Assembly (NCBI RefSeq): GCF_900091505.1
Contig: NZ_LT607409.1
Span: 2,170,001 to 2,234,000, forward strand
Reading direction: 5' to 3'
Source: Micromonospora chokoriensis
GTDB lineage: Bacteria > Actinomycetota > Actinomycetes > Mycobacteriales > Micromonosporaceae
Length of the DNA: 64,000 nucleotides
In this document: positions 44,299-52,476 of the stretch, in pieces
Position numbering within the stretch: the first letter of the stretch is position 1
How the letters are laid out: each line of letters opens with the position of its first letter
Notes under the pieces: generated by a model
Seen by the model: only the letters and a program-made list of their open reading frames with translations
What the model was told of the DNA's origin: nothing
Databases searched by the model: none
Translations under genes and position numbers: made by a program

Positions 44299-44945
44299 TG
44301 CCACCGGCCCAGGTGCTGTCCGTCGACGAGCTGGTCGAACGGGCGCTGGTGTTGGCCGAGGCCGGGCCCCGACAGCTGCTCGGCATCGCCGGCGCGCCGG
44401 GTGCTGGGAAGTCCACGCTGGCCGAGTTGATCGTCGCCGAGGTCGGGCCGACCGCCCGGCTGGTGCCGATGGACGGCTTCCACCTGGCCCAGTCGCAACT
44501 GGTCCGACTGGGCCGCGCGGACCGCAAGGGCGCGGCGGACACCTTCGACGCCAACGGGTACGTCTCGATGCTGCGCCGGTTGCGTCGCCTGGAGCCGACC
44601 TCGGTCTACGCCCCGGAGTTCCGGCGGGAGCTGGAGGAGCCGGTCGCCGGGGCGATCGAGGTGCAGCCGTCGGTACGACTGGTGGTGACCGAGGGCAACT
44701 ATCTGCTGCTGCACGACGACCCGTGGTGGGAGATCCCGCCGCTGCTGCACGAGACGTGGTTCCTGGACCTGGACGCGGAGATCCGCCACCGGCGGCTGAC
44801 CGCCCGGCACGAGGCGTTCGGGCGGTCGCCGGAGCAGGCCCGCGAGTGGGCGCTGGGCAGTGACGAGGCCAACGCGGCGCTGATCACCCCCACCGCCGAG
44901 CGGGCCGACCTGGTGGTCCGCCTTCCCGAGCCACCGGCGGCCTGA
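44298..44945 (+). CDS. Nucleoside/nucleotide kinase family protein
   Basis: P-loop protein of 215 aa related to uridine kinase and pantothenate kinase. Walker A is GAPGAGKST at 32-40. LVPMDGFHLAQSQL contains the catalytic Asp and the substrate-binding Phe-His, and VVTEGNYLLL is the second acidic strand. The Arg-rich lid RHRRLTARHEAFG is intact. Substrate unknown; the DGFH pattern favours a nucleoside or a fructose-type sugar. Its ATG overlaps the SIMPL gene stop. The last codons are part of a 45-bp tandem repeat. Confidence 0.85.
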   Translation: MPPAQVLSVDELVERALVLAEAGPRQLLGIAGAPGAGKSTLAELIVAEVGPTARLVPMDGFHLAQSQLVRLGRADRKGAADTFDANGYVSMLRRLRRLEPTSVYAPEFRRELEEPVAGAIEVQPSVRLVVTEGNYLLLHDDPWWEIPPLLHETWFLDLDAEIRHRRLTARHEAFGRSPEQAREWALGSDEANAALITPTAERADLVVRLPEPPAA

Positions 44946-45064
44946 CCGGTTCGTCGAGTCCGGCGGGCGTCAGTGCCACCGGCGGCCTGACCGGTTCGTC
45001 GAGTCCGGCGGGCGTCAGTGCCACCGGCGGCCTGACCGGCCCGTCGAGGGCGGCGGGCGTCAGC
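44930..45064. repeat. Three tandem copies of a 45-bp unit
   Basis: Copies at 44930-44974, 44975-45019 and 45020-45064. The first two are nearly identical and the third has about four changes. The array begins in the last five codons of the kinase-like gene and ends in the last codon of the acetyltransferase on the other strand. It thus fills the gap between converging genes. Confidence 0.9.
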
Positions 45065-45608
45065 CCAGTTCGCGGACCGCTCGGGCGGGGTTGCCGACGG
45101 CGACCACGTTGGGCGGCAGGTCCCGGGTGACCACAGCGCCCGCGCCGACGACGGTGTTCGCACCGATCGTCACGCCGGCGAGCACGATGGCACCGCCGCC
45201 GAGCCACACGTTGTCCTCGATGGTGATCGGCTTGGCGGCCTCCCACTTGTCGCGGCGCGGACCGGGCTCCACCGGATGTGTCGGGGTCAGGAGCTGCACG
45301 TTCGGTCCGATCTGGACGTCGGCACCGATGACGATCGGCGCGACGTCGAGGAATACGCACTGGTAGTTGACGAAGCTGCGTGGCCCGATCCGGATCTGCC
45401 AGCCGTAGTCACAGTGGAACGGCGGGCGGATCCATGTGCCCTCGCCCAGTTCGCCGAGCAGGTCGCGGAGCGCCTCGAGGCGGGCTCGCGGATCGGTTGC
45501 GGCGCTGGTGTTGAAGCGTTCCATCAGCAGGGCGGCGCGGTCCAGGTCAGCGATGATCTCGGGATCGTCGGCGAGGTAGGGCTCGCCGGCGAGCATGCGG
45601 TCCTTCAT
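45060..45608 (-). CDS. Sugar O-acetyltransferase (Maa/LacA type)
   Basis: Left-handed beta-helix acetyltransferase of 182 aa. The N-terminal KDRMLAGEPYLADDPEI is the family's mac domain. Hexapeptide repeats run from about 60 to 180, with NYQCVFLDVAP, the catalytic His in LLTPTHPV, and VWLGGGAIVLAGVTIG. It acetylates maltose, galactosides or similar sugars. ATG at 45608 with AGGTGA upstream is preferred; GTG at 45617 would add three residues. It diverges from the S8 protease, whose upstream region holds a perfect palindrome. Confidence 0.88.
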   Translation of the reverse strand: MKDRMLAGEPYLADDPEIIADLDRAALLMERFNTSAATDPRARLEALRDLLGELGEGTWIRPPFHCDYGWQIRIGPRSFVNYQCVFLDVAPIVIGADVQIGPNVQLLTPTHPVEPGPRRDKWEAAKPITIEDNVWLGGGAIVLAGVTIGANTVVGAGAVVTRDLPPNVVAVGNPARAVRELG

Positions 45609-45683
45609 GGAGGTCACCTGGTCGATGATCCCTGCCAGCCCGCTCGGGGGTTGGCAGGTCCGTCATATTTTCGACCCCTTTTC

Positions 45684-45700
45684 TGCATACCGGGTATGCA
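45684..45700. promoter_or_regulatory. Operator-like palindrome upstream of the S8 protease
   Basis: TGCATACCGGGTATGCA is a perfect inverted repeat with 8-bp half-sites around one base. The same core occurs at 51490-51504. It lies between the diverging acetyltransferase and S8 genes, 60 bp before the protease start, in a locally A/T-rich stretch. Confidence 0.6.
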
Positions 45701-45761
45701 ATACTGACTCCGGTCTATGGAACCCCGTCATCGGTATCGACGCTCCACCGAGGAGGATCCG

Positions 45762-48700
45762 TTGCATCGACGCAGAAGAACGACAACAGCCGTCACCGCG
45801 GTCGCAGCCCTCGTCCTGGGCACTCCAGCGCTCGCCGTGGCCAGCCCACCCACCAGCACCGCACCCGACGCCACCCCACGTGCCGCGGCCGGCGTCTCCA
45901 CCACGAAGACCGTCACCCTGCTCACGGGTGACCAGGTCACCGTCACCCCGTCCGGGTCGGCCGCCGTCCGGCCCGGGCCGGGCCGGGCTCACCTGCGCTT
46001 CGTCACCACCCGTGACCGCGGTCAGGTCACCGTGCTGCCGCAGGACGCCGTGCCGCTCGTCCGGTCCGGTCGGGTCGACCGGCGACTGTTCAATGTGACC
46101 GGGCTGATCGCCGCCGGTTACGACGACTCCCGTCGGGACAACCTTCCGGTGCTCGTCGCCGGCGGGGCGGGTGCTCGGCAGCGGGCCACCGCGCCCACCG
46201 GGCTGACCGTCACCGCGCAGTTGCCCGCGATCGGCGGGGTCGCCGCCACGGCGGACAAGAAGCAGGTCGCGACGGTCTGGGCAGCGCTCACCGGCGCGAA
46301 CGCCCGGGTCGGCACGGCGGGGGGTGCCGACCGAATCTGGCTCGACGGCCGCCGACACGTCACGCTGGACCACAGCGTGCCGCAGATCGGCGCGCCGGCC
46401 GCGCACCAGGCAGGCTTCACCGGTCAGGGGGTACGCGTCGCGGTGCTGGACACCGGCATCGACGCCGACCACCCCGACCTGGCGGGTCGGGTCGCCGAGT
46501 CGCACAACTTCACCGAGGCCACCGACGCCGGTGACACAGTGGGCCACGGCACCCACGTCGCCTCGATCATCGCCGGCAGTGGCGCTGCCTCGGGCGGTAA
46601 GTACCGGGGCGTCGCGCCGGACGCCACGCTGCTCAACGGCAAGGTCTGCGAGGACTTCGGCTGCCCGGACTCGGCGATCCTGGCCGGCATGCAGTGGGCC
46701 GCCGTCGACCAGGACGCCGACGTGATCAACATGAGTCTGGGCGGTACGGACACGCCCGACGTCGACCCGCTGGAGGCGGCCGTCGAGTCGTTGACCGCGC
46801 AGACCGGCGCGCTCTTCGTGATCTCCTCCGGCAACGACGGCACCGACGGCTCGGTCAGCTCGCCGAGCACGGCTGACGCCGCGCTGTCGGTGGGCGCGGT
46901 GGACCGGGACGACGCCCTGGCCGACTTCTCCAGCCGAGGCCCCCGGGTGGGCGACGGCGGGTTGAAGCCGGACCTGACGGCTCCCGGCGTCGACATCGTC
47001 GCCGCCCGGGGCGAGGGAACGCTGCTCGGCGACCCGGTGGGCGACTCCTACGTCACCATCTCCGGCACCTCGATGGCCGCCCCGCACGTGACCGGCGCGG
47101 TGGCGCTGATCGCCCAACAGCACAGTGGCTGGGCGGCGGCCCAGCTCAAGGCGACACTGATGGCGTCGGCGAAGCCGCACCCGGAGCAGACCTCCTTCCA
47201 GCAGGGTGCCGGCCGGGTCGACGTGGCCCGGGCGATCACCCAGCGGGTGGTCAGCGACCCGGTCAGCGTCGGCTTCGGGCAACCGGCCTGGCCGCACGAC
47301 GACGACACCCCGGTCACCCGGACCGTCGACTGGCGCAACGACGGGCCGGACCCGATCACTCTGGACCTCACCCTCGAGGTGACCGGCCCGGAGGGCCAGC
47401 CGGCACCGGCGGGCCTGTTCAGCCTGGCGGCGGCCCAGGTCACCGTGCCCGCGGGCGGCACCGCCGGCACCACTGTCACCGCGGACACCCGGGTCGGCAC
47501 CGACGGCTACTGGACCGGGCGGATCGTGGCCCGCTCCGGGGAGACCGTCGCGGTCACCCCGATCGCCGTGCACCGGGAGGTGGAGAGCTACCAGCTCACG
47601 GTGCGCCACCTGGATTCCACCGGAGCGCCCGCGACCGACCACATCACCACATTGGTCGACCTGGACACCTTCCGGACCTACGACCTGTACGACCCGGACG
47701 GCACCGTCGACGTCCGGTTGCCCAAGGGCCGTTACGGGCTCGCCAGCATCCTCTTCTTCGAGGACGGGGCCACCCAGTTCGCCCAACCGGAGCTGGTCGT
47801 GGACGCCGACACCGCGGTGACCGTCGACAACCGGAAGGCCCGGCCGGTGCGGACGGCGGTCCCGGAGCCCACGGCCGTGCCGGCGCTCGTGGACATCACG
47901 GCGCTGTTCCTGGAGGGCGACAACGGATTCGGGTTCGGCCTGCTTGCGTTCGACTTCACCGGATTGGCCACCGGGCACCTCGGCCGGGCGGCGTCCGCCG
48001 AACGGTTCGTCTCGACGATCAGCAGTCAGTGGGCGACAGCGGAGCTGGAGAACAGCCCCTACCTGTACGCGCTCGCCGAGACGATTCCCGGCCGGATGCC
48101 GACGGGCTTCGACAAGACCTACCGGAGCCGGGACCTGGCGAGCGTCACCCACCAGTTCCGGGGCGGCTATCCGGGCCTGGTCGCCGAGCGGGTGGTGTTC
48201 CCACACCTCGAACCCGACGCGGGTGGCTGGGCGATCGGCCTGCCCACCACGGTGCCGGGGCAGCGGGTCGAGCACTACAGCACCAACGCGGTGCGGTGGT
48301 CCCCGGAGCTGATGTTCGGGGTCGTCACCGAGGAGGGTTGGATCGACCTGAAGGTGAATCTGGCCTCCGACCCGAGGGCGTACCAGCCCGGGCGGCACGC
48401 CCGGGAGAGCTGGAACAGCGCGCCGTACGGGCCGTCCTTCCCGGCGCCGCGCTGGCCCGGTCAGAGCATCAGTCGACTCGGTGACGAGATCCAGGTGGGA
48501 GTTCCGGTGCACGGCGACGCCGACGGGCACGCCGGATTCTCGGTCACCGACGAAGGCCGGACCGCCCTCTACCGCGACGGCAAACTGGTCGGTGAGTCGG
48601 CGGAGCCGGGATTCGGGCAGTTCACCGTGCCGCCCGGTAACGCCCGTTACCGGTTGGAGGTGTCGGCCAAGCGGAGCTTCACCGACCTCAGCACCGAGGT

Positions 48701-49076
48701 CAGCACGGCGTGGACGTTCCGCTCCCGGCACGTCGGCGGGGACGACTACCGTCAACTACCGGTGTCGGCCGTCCGGTTCACGCCACCGCTGAGCGTGGAC
48801 AACGCGGCTCCCGCCGGGCGGAGTCTGGTCATCCCGGTGCAGGTGCAGCGTCAACCCGGTGCTGCCGCGTCACGGGTGACCAAGCTGACCGTGGACGTCT
48901 CCTACGACGGGGGCAAGACCTGGCAGTCCGCCCGGGTGCGGCACGGCGGGCAGGGCTGGACGGCTACTGTCCGGCATCCCGCCGGGCCCGGCCACGCGTC
49001 CCTGCGGGCCACCGCCACTGACGCCGCCGGCAACACGGTGACCGTGAAGATCATCCAGGCGTACCGGTTGCGCTGA
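45762..49076 (+). CDS. Secreted subtilisin-like serine protease (S8) with long C-terminal region
   Basis: Extracellular protease of 1104 aa. TTG at 45762 is preferred to ATG 45717 because AGGAGGA lies 4 nt upstream and translation then opens with a normal signal peptide (basic HRRRR, then VAALVLGTPALAVA). A propeptide runs to about residue 200. The catalytic triad is Asp230 (VLDTGID), His262 (GHGTHV) and Ser437 (GTSMAAPH). Behind the catalytic domain lie about 600 residues of beta-rich domains resembling those of large streptomycete subtilases, with no membrane or sorting signal at the end. A palindromic operator candidate lies upstream and a hairpin terminator downstream. Confidence 0.92.
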   Translation: MHRRRRTTTAVTAVAALVLGTPALAVASPPTSTAPDATPRAAAGVSTTKTVTLLTGDQVTVTPSGSAAVRPGPGRAHLRFVTTRDRGQVTVLPQDAVPLVRSGRVDRRLFNVTGLIAAGYDDSRRDNLPVLVAGGAGARQRATAPTGLTVTAQLPAIGGVAATADKKQVATVWAALTGANARVGTAGGADRIWLDGRRHVTLDHSVPQIGAPAAHQAGFTGQGVRVAVLDTGIDADHPDLAGRVAESHNFTEATDAGDTVGHGTHVASIIAGSGAASGGKYRGVAPDATLLNGKVCEDFGCPDSAILAGMQWAAVDQDADVINMSLGGTDTPDVDPLEAAVESLTAQTGALFVISSGNDGTDGSVSSPSTADAALSVGAVDRDDALADFSSRGPRVGDGGLKPDLTAPGVDIVAARGEGTLLGDPVGDSYVTISGTSMAAPHVTGAVALIAQQHSGWAAAQLKATLMASAKPHPEQTSFQQGAGRVDVARAITQRVVSDPVSVGFGQPAWPHDDDTPVTRTVDWRNDGPDPITLDLTLEVTGPEGQPAPAGLFSLAAAQVTVPAGGTAGTTVTADTRVGTDGYWTGRIVARSGETVAVTPIAVHREVESYQLTVRHLDSTGAPATDHITTLVDLDTFRTYDLYDPDGTVDVRLPKGRYGLASILFFEDGATQFAQPELVVDADTAVTVDNRKARPVRTAVPEPTAVPALVDITALFLEGDNGFGFGLLAFDFTGLATGHLGRAASAERFVSTISSQWATAELENSPYLYALAETIPGRMPTGFDKTYRSRDLASVTHQFRGGYPGLVAERVVFPHLEPDAGGWAIGLPTTVPGQRVEHYSTNAVRWSPELMFGVVTEEGWIDLKVNLASDPRAYQPGRHARESWNSAPYGPSFPAPRWPGQSISRLGDEIQVGVPVHGDADGHAGFSVTDEGRTALYRDGKLVGESAEPGFGQFTVPPGNARYRLEVSAKRSFTDLSTEVSTAWTFRSRHVGGDDYRQLPVSAVRFTPPLSVDNAAPAGRSLVIPVQVQRQPGAAASRVTKLTVDVSYDGGKTWQSARVRHGGQGWTATVRHPAGPGHASLRATATDAAGNTVTVKIIQAYRLR

Positions 49077-49090
49077 GGCGTACCCCCGAC

Positions 49091-49117
49091 GGGTCCGCGG
49101 CCGAGCGCCGCGGACCC
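49091..49117. terminator. Hairpin terminator between the S8 protease and dapD
   Basis: Perfect 10-bp arms GGGTCCGCGG (49091-49100) and complement (49108-49117), 7-nt loop, between converging genes. Probably used from both sides. Confidence 0.65.
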
Positions 49118-49127
49118 GGCGGGGACG

Positions 49128-50087
49128 TCAGTCGTTGGCGTGCAGGGCGGCGTTCAGCTCGATGCCCCGGCCGGTGCGCGGCTTCGCCTCCAGCGCGCCG
49201 GTCACCGAGTTGCGCCAGAACAGCAGCCCGTCGACGCCGGACAGCTCGCGGGCCTTGACCACCCGACCGTCCGGCAGGGTGACCTTCGACGCGGCGGTGA
49301 CGTAGCAGCCGGCCTCGACCACGCAGTCGTCGCCGAGGGTGATGCCGACGCCGGCGTTCGCGCCGACCAGGCTCCGCTCGCCGATGCTGATCTTCTCGGT
49401 GCCGCCGCCGGAGAGGGTGCCCATGATCGAGGCGCCACCGCCGATGTCGGAGCCGTCGCCGACGAGCACACCCTGCACGATCCGGCCCTCGACCATCGAG
49501 GTGCCGACGGTGCCGGCGTTGAAGTTGACGAAGCCCTCGTGCATCACCGTGGTGCCGGCGGCCAGGTGGGCGCCGAGGCGGACCCGGTCGGCGTCGGCGA
49601 TTCGCACACCGGAGGGCACCACGTAGTCGGTCATCCGGGGGAACTTGTCCACCCCGTACACCGACAGGTGCCGGCCCGCCGCCCGCTCGATGACCCGCAG
49701 CTCGTCGACCCGCTCCGGCGGGCACGGCCCGGCGGACGTCCAGGCCACGTTGGCCAGCTTGCCGAAGATGCCGTCCAGGTTGAGCTGATTGGGTCGCACC
49801 AGGCGGTGCGAGAGCAGGTGCAAACGGAGGTACGCGTCGGACGCGTCCTTGATCGGGTCGGCCAGCGAGCCGATCACGGTGACCACCTGGACGGTACGCA
49901 GACCGGGCAGCGACCGGTCGCCGAGCGCGGCCGGCGGCAGGTCGAGCACGTCCGCCTTGTCCTCGCCGGAGACCAGCGGCAGCTCACCCAGGCCCAGCTT
50001 GCCGGTCGGGTACCAGGTGTCGAGCACCTGCTCGTCTGCGGTGACCGTGGCCAGGCCGATGCCCCAGGCCGAATCTGCGGACGTCAC
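49128..50087 (-). CDS. dapD: Tetrahydrodipicolinate N-succinyltransferase
   Basis: Enzyme of 319 aa that succinylates tetrahydrodipicolinate in diaminopimelate and lysine synthesis. It is the actinobacterial DapD: an N-terminal domain of about 100 residues, then a left-handed beta-helix with repeats such as [20 protein letters not shown] and [14 protein letters not shown], and a C-terminal [15 protein letters not shown] strand. GTG at 50087 has GAGAGGTG upstream. It is divergent from dapE, with 77 bp between the starts, so the two steps of the same pathway are linked in position. Confidence 0.95.
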   Translation of the reverse strand: MTSADSAWGIGLATVTADEQVLDTWYPTGKLGLGELPLVSGEDKADVLDLPPAALGDRSLPGLRTVQVVTVIGSLADPIKDASDAYLRLHLLSHRLVRPNQLNLDGIFGKLANVAWTSAGPCPPERVDELRVIERAAGRHLSVYGVDKFPRMTDYVVPSGVRIADADRVRLGAHLAAGTTVMHEGFVNFNAGTVGTSMVEGRIVQGVLVGDGSDIGGGASIMGTLSGGGTEKISIGERSLVGANAGVGITLGDDCVVEAGCYVTAASKVTLPDGRVVKARELSGVDGLLFWRNSVTGALEAKPRTGRGIELNAALHAND

Positions 50088-50151
50088 TGTTACACCTCTC
50101 GGTAGCGGCCGGCTGGCCTCAGCTCACTGCTCACGCTGACAGCCCTGAAGG

Positions 50152-50157
50152 TACCGT
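50152..50157 (+). promoter_or_regulatory. -10 box of dapE, leaderless type
   Basis: TACCGT ends 7 nt before ATG 50165; no Shine-Dalgarno fits. Confidence 0.5.
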
Positions 50158-50164
50158 GCGATTC

Positions 50165-51238
50165 ATGGAGAACCCGCTGACCCCCGAGGTCCTCGCCGAT
50201 CCGGTGCAGCTGACCCGCGCTCTGGTCGACATAGAGTCCGTGTCCCTCAACGAGAAGGCGATCGCCGACTGCGTCGAAGAGGTCCTGCGAGGTGTGCCGC
50301 ACCTGAGCACCCACCGGCACGGCAACACCGTGATGGCGCGCACCGACCTCGGTCGGTCGCAGCGCGTCGTGCTGGCCGGGCACCTGGACACGGTGCCGCT
50401 GAACAACAACTTCCCGTCGACCATGCGTGGCGACCTGATGTACGGCTGCGGCACCTCCGACATGAAGTCCGGCACCGCGTACGCGCTGCACCTCGCGGTG
50501 ACCCTGCCCGACCCGCGCTACGACGTGACGTACTTCTTCTACGAGGCCGAGGAGATCGAGTCCCGGTACAACGGGCTGAACCTGGTCGCCCAGGCGTACC
50601 CGGAGTGGCTGGAGGCGGACTTCGCGGTGCTGCTGGAGCCGACGTACGGCATCGTCGAGGCGGGCTGCCAGGGCACCATGCGCTCGGTGGTCACCACCAC
50701 CGGGGTACGCGCGCACTCGGCGCGCTCCTGGCACGGGGTGAACGCCATCCACGCCGCCGGTGAGGTGCTGCGCCGCCTCCAGACGTACGAGGCGCGTCGG
50801 GTCACCATCGACGGCTGCGACTACCGCGAGGGCATGAACGCGGTGCGGATCGGCGGTGGGGTGGCCGGCAACGTGGTCCCCGACCACTGTGAGATCGAGG
50901 TCAACTACCGGTTCGCCCCGGATCGCAGCCCCGCCGAGGCGGAGGCGCACCTGCGGGAGGTGTTCGCTGGTTTCGAGGTGAAGGTGACCGACATCGCGCC
51001 GGGCGCGGCCCCCGGGCTGGAGGCGGCTCCGGCGAAGGAGTTCCTGGCCGCGGTGGGCGCCGCGCCGATCGGGAAGCTGGGCTGGACGGACGTCGCGCGC
51101 TTCGCGGCCATGGGCATCCCCGCGCTGAACTTCGGCCCCGGTGACCCCAACCTCGCCCACCACCCCGACGAGCACGTCGAGATCAGCAAGATCCGGGACG
51201 GCGCGGCGACCCTGCACCGCTGGCTGGCCCCGGCCTGA
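50165..51238 (+). CDS. dapE: Succinyl-diaminopimelate desuccinylase
   Basis: M20-family zinc hydrolase of 357 aa that releases succinate from N-succinyl-LL-diaminopimelate. LAGHLDTVP and GTSDMKSG hold the first metal ligands, and EAEEIESRYNG the catalytic Glu pair. A dimerisation domain with GVRAHSARSWHGVNAI follows, and the last ligand His lies in AHHPDEHV. ATG at 50165 is chosen for its TACCGT box; an ATG nine bases upstream is less likely. Together with dapC and dapD it gives three steps of the pathway in this window. Confidence 0.95.
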   Translation: MENPLTPEVLADPVQLTRALVDIESVSLNEKAIADCVEEVLRGVPHLSTHRHGNTVMARTDLGRSQRVVLAGHLDTVPLNNNFPSTMRGDLMYGCGTSDMKSGTAYALHLAVTLPDPRYDVTYFFYEAEEIESRYNGLNLVAQAYPEWLEADFAVLLEPTYGIVEAGCQGTMRSVVTTTGVRAHSARSWHGVNAIHAAGEVLRRLQTYEARRVTIDGCDYREGMNAVRIGGGVAGNVVPDHCEIEVNYRFAPDRSPAEAEAHLREVFAGFEVKVTDIAPGAAPGLEAAPAKEFLAAVGAAPIGKLGWTDVARFAAMGIPALNFGPGDPNLAHHPDEHVEISKIRDGAATLHRWLAPA

Positions 51239-51274
51239 CCGGCCGGGCCCCCGGGGCGGGGCGCTCGCCCCGGT

Positions 51275-51329
51275 GATCAAGAGGTTTGCGTCAGCCTGGC
51301 CCGTTGTCGGCGACGCAAACCTCTTGATC
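51275..51329. repeat. Palindromic element c, downstream of dapE
   Basis: Perfect 18-bp arms (51275-51292 and 51312-51329; GATCAAGAGGTTTGCGTC) with a 19-nt loop. It lies 37 bp after the dapE stop and overlaps the last codons of a small ORF on the other strand. It may terminate dapE. C- and G-rich flanks are shorter than in the other copies. Confidence 0.85.
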
Positions 51330-51458
51330 GGATCCGGTTGGCGCGGAGGAGGCGGGGGAGAGGTTCAGGTCCCGGGTGCGGCGACGTTCCGCCACGACGT
51401 CTCGGATCCGTCGCTGCATCTGGCGACGGATGCGGACCATCTCGCTGTTACTGATCAC
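51291..51458 (-). CDS. Small basic protein (55 aa)
   Basis: Short ORF from GTG 51458 with an excellent ribosome-binding site (GGAGGAGA, 5-6 nt spacing) and a GCATACCGGGTATGC palindrome 32 bp upstream. The product has a basic helix MVRIRRQMQRRIRDVVAERR followed by a polar tail. The last about 14 codons and the stop are supplied by palindromic element c. Unrecognised; expression is suggested only by the strong initiation signals. Confidence 0.5.
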   Translation of the reverse strand: MISNSEMVRIRRQMQRRIRDVVAERRRTRDLNLSPASSAPTGSDQEVCVADNGPG

Positions 51459-51489
51459 GCTGTCTCCTCCCCCGAAGGCGCGCGCCGGG

Positions 51490-51504
51490 GCATACCCGGT
51501 ATGC
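51490..51504. promoter_or_regulatory. Operator-like palindrome, second copy
   Basis: GCATACCCGGTATGC, a perfect inverted repeat with the same 7-bp half-sites as the one at 45684. It lies between the small basic ORF (minus) and the first LOG-family gene (plus). Read on the minus strand, its central base matches the copy upstream of the S8 protease. Confidence 0.55.
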
Positions 51505-51600
51505 GAATAGTAAGACGTATGGGAGAGCCGAATAGTTGCCCTTGATCGCGAACTATTTCTCGGCGTCCCCGCCCCGCGCACCCGGCGGGTGCTGCTCCAC

Positions 51601-51606
51601 TACGGT
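51601..51606 (+). promoter_or_regulatory. -10 box of the first LOG gene, leaderless type
   Basis: TACGGT ends 6 nt before ATG 51613; no Shine-Dalgarno is present. Confidence 0.5.
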
Positions 51607-51612
51607 TGCCCC

Positions 51613-52476
51613 ATGAGCCAGAGCAACGGGCGGGAGGCCGGTCGCGGTCCCGGACAGGAGCGACACCGCGGCGCGGTCACGCTGCGCAGAGGCGCGATCC
51701 CGAGCAGCACCGCCGACCAGCGGTTGCTGGATTCACGGGGTCGGGGCGACTGGAAGACCAAGGACGCCTGGCGTGCGCTGCGCATCCTCTCCGAGTTCGT
51801 CGAGGGTTTCGACACCCTCGCCGACCTGCCGCCGGCCGTCAGCGTCTTCGGCTCCGCGCGCAGCGGACCGGACAGCGCCGAGTGTCAGCTGGCCGAGCAG
51901 TTGGGCGGCGCGCTCGCCCGGGCCGGCTACGCGGTGATCACCGGTGGCGGGCCCGGTGTGATGGAGGCCGCCAACCGTGGTGCCAGCGAGGCCGGCGGGC
52001 TTTCCGTCGGGCTCGGCATCGAGCTCCCGTTCGAGCAGGGCATCAACGAGTGGGTCGACCTGGCCATCGACTTCCGCTACTTCTTCGCCCGCAAGACCAT
52101 GTTCGTCAAGTACGCCCAGGCGTTCGTCGTGCTGCCCGGCGGTTTCGGCACCATGGACGAGCTGTTCGAGGCGCTCACCCTGGTGCAGACCGGCAAGGTC
52201 ACCCGGTTCCCGGTGGTGCTGATGGGCGTCGCGTACTGGCAGGGGCTGCTGGACTGGCTGCGCGACACGATGGCGGCCGACGGCAAGATCGGCCCGGTCG
52301 ACCTGGAGCTGATCTGTCTCACCGACGACGTCAACGCGGCGGTCCGGCACATCGTCGAGGCCGAGGCCGCACTGTCCGCCGAGCAGGAGGCGGTCCGCGA
52401 CGAGGTCGTCGCCCGTACCGGGGCGGATCAGCAGGCCGCAGCCGTTCAGGCCGCCGAGCAGCCGCGGGACATCTGA
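51613..52476 (+). CDS. LOG-family protein (TIGR00730), longer paralogue
   Basis: Rossmann-like protein of 287 aa. The LOG signature PGGFGTMDE lies at 175-183, preceded by RKTMF, and VITGGGPGVMEAANRG is near 108-123. About 70 extra residues precede the domain and an Ala/Glu-rich tail follows. LOG proteins hydrolyse nucleoside 5'-monophosphates such as cytokinin ribotides; in actinomycetes a gene of this family commonly lies near dapE. ATG at 51613 has a TACGGT box upstream. It overlaps the second LOG gene by one base (TGATG). Confidence 0.88.
   Translation: MSQSNGREAGRGPGQERHRGAVTLRRGAIPSSTADQRLLDSRGRGDWKTKDAWRALRILSEFVEGFDTLADLPPAVSVFGSARSGPDSAECQLAEQLGGALARAGYAVITGGGPGVMEAANRGASEAGGLSVGLGIELPFEQGINEWVDLAIDFRYFFARKTMFVKYAQAFVVLPGGFGTMDELFEALTLVQTGKVTRFPVVLMGVAYWQGLLDWLRDTMAADGKIGPVDLELICLTDDVNAAVRHIVEAEAALSAEQEAVRDEVVARTGADQQAAAVQAAEQPRDI

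Noticed and set aside
39595..45064. Tandem repeats considered as CRISPR arrays
   Set aside because: Units are directly contiguous without unique spacers and no cas gene is present.
45663..48755. 1030-codon minus-strand open frame opposite the S8 protease
   Set aside because: Composition (Gly, Arg, Val, Asp, His) and lack of domains mark it as antisense; the plus strand has a complete catalytic triad.
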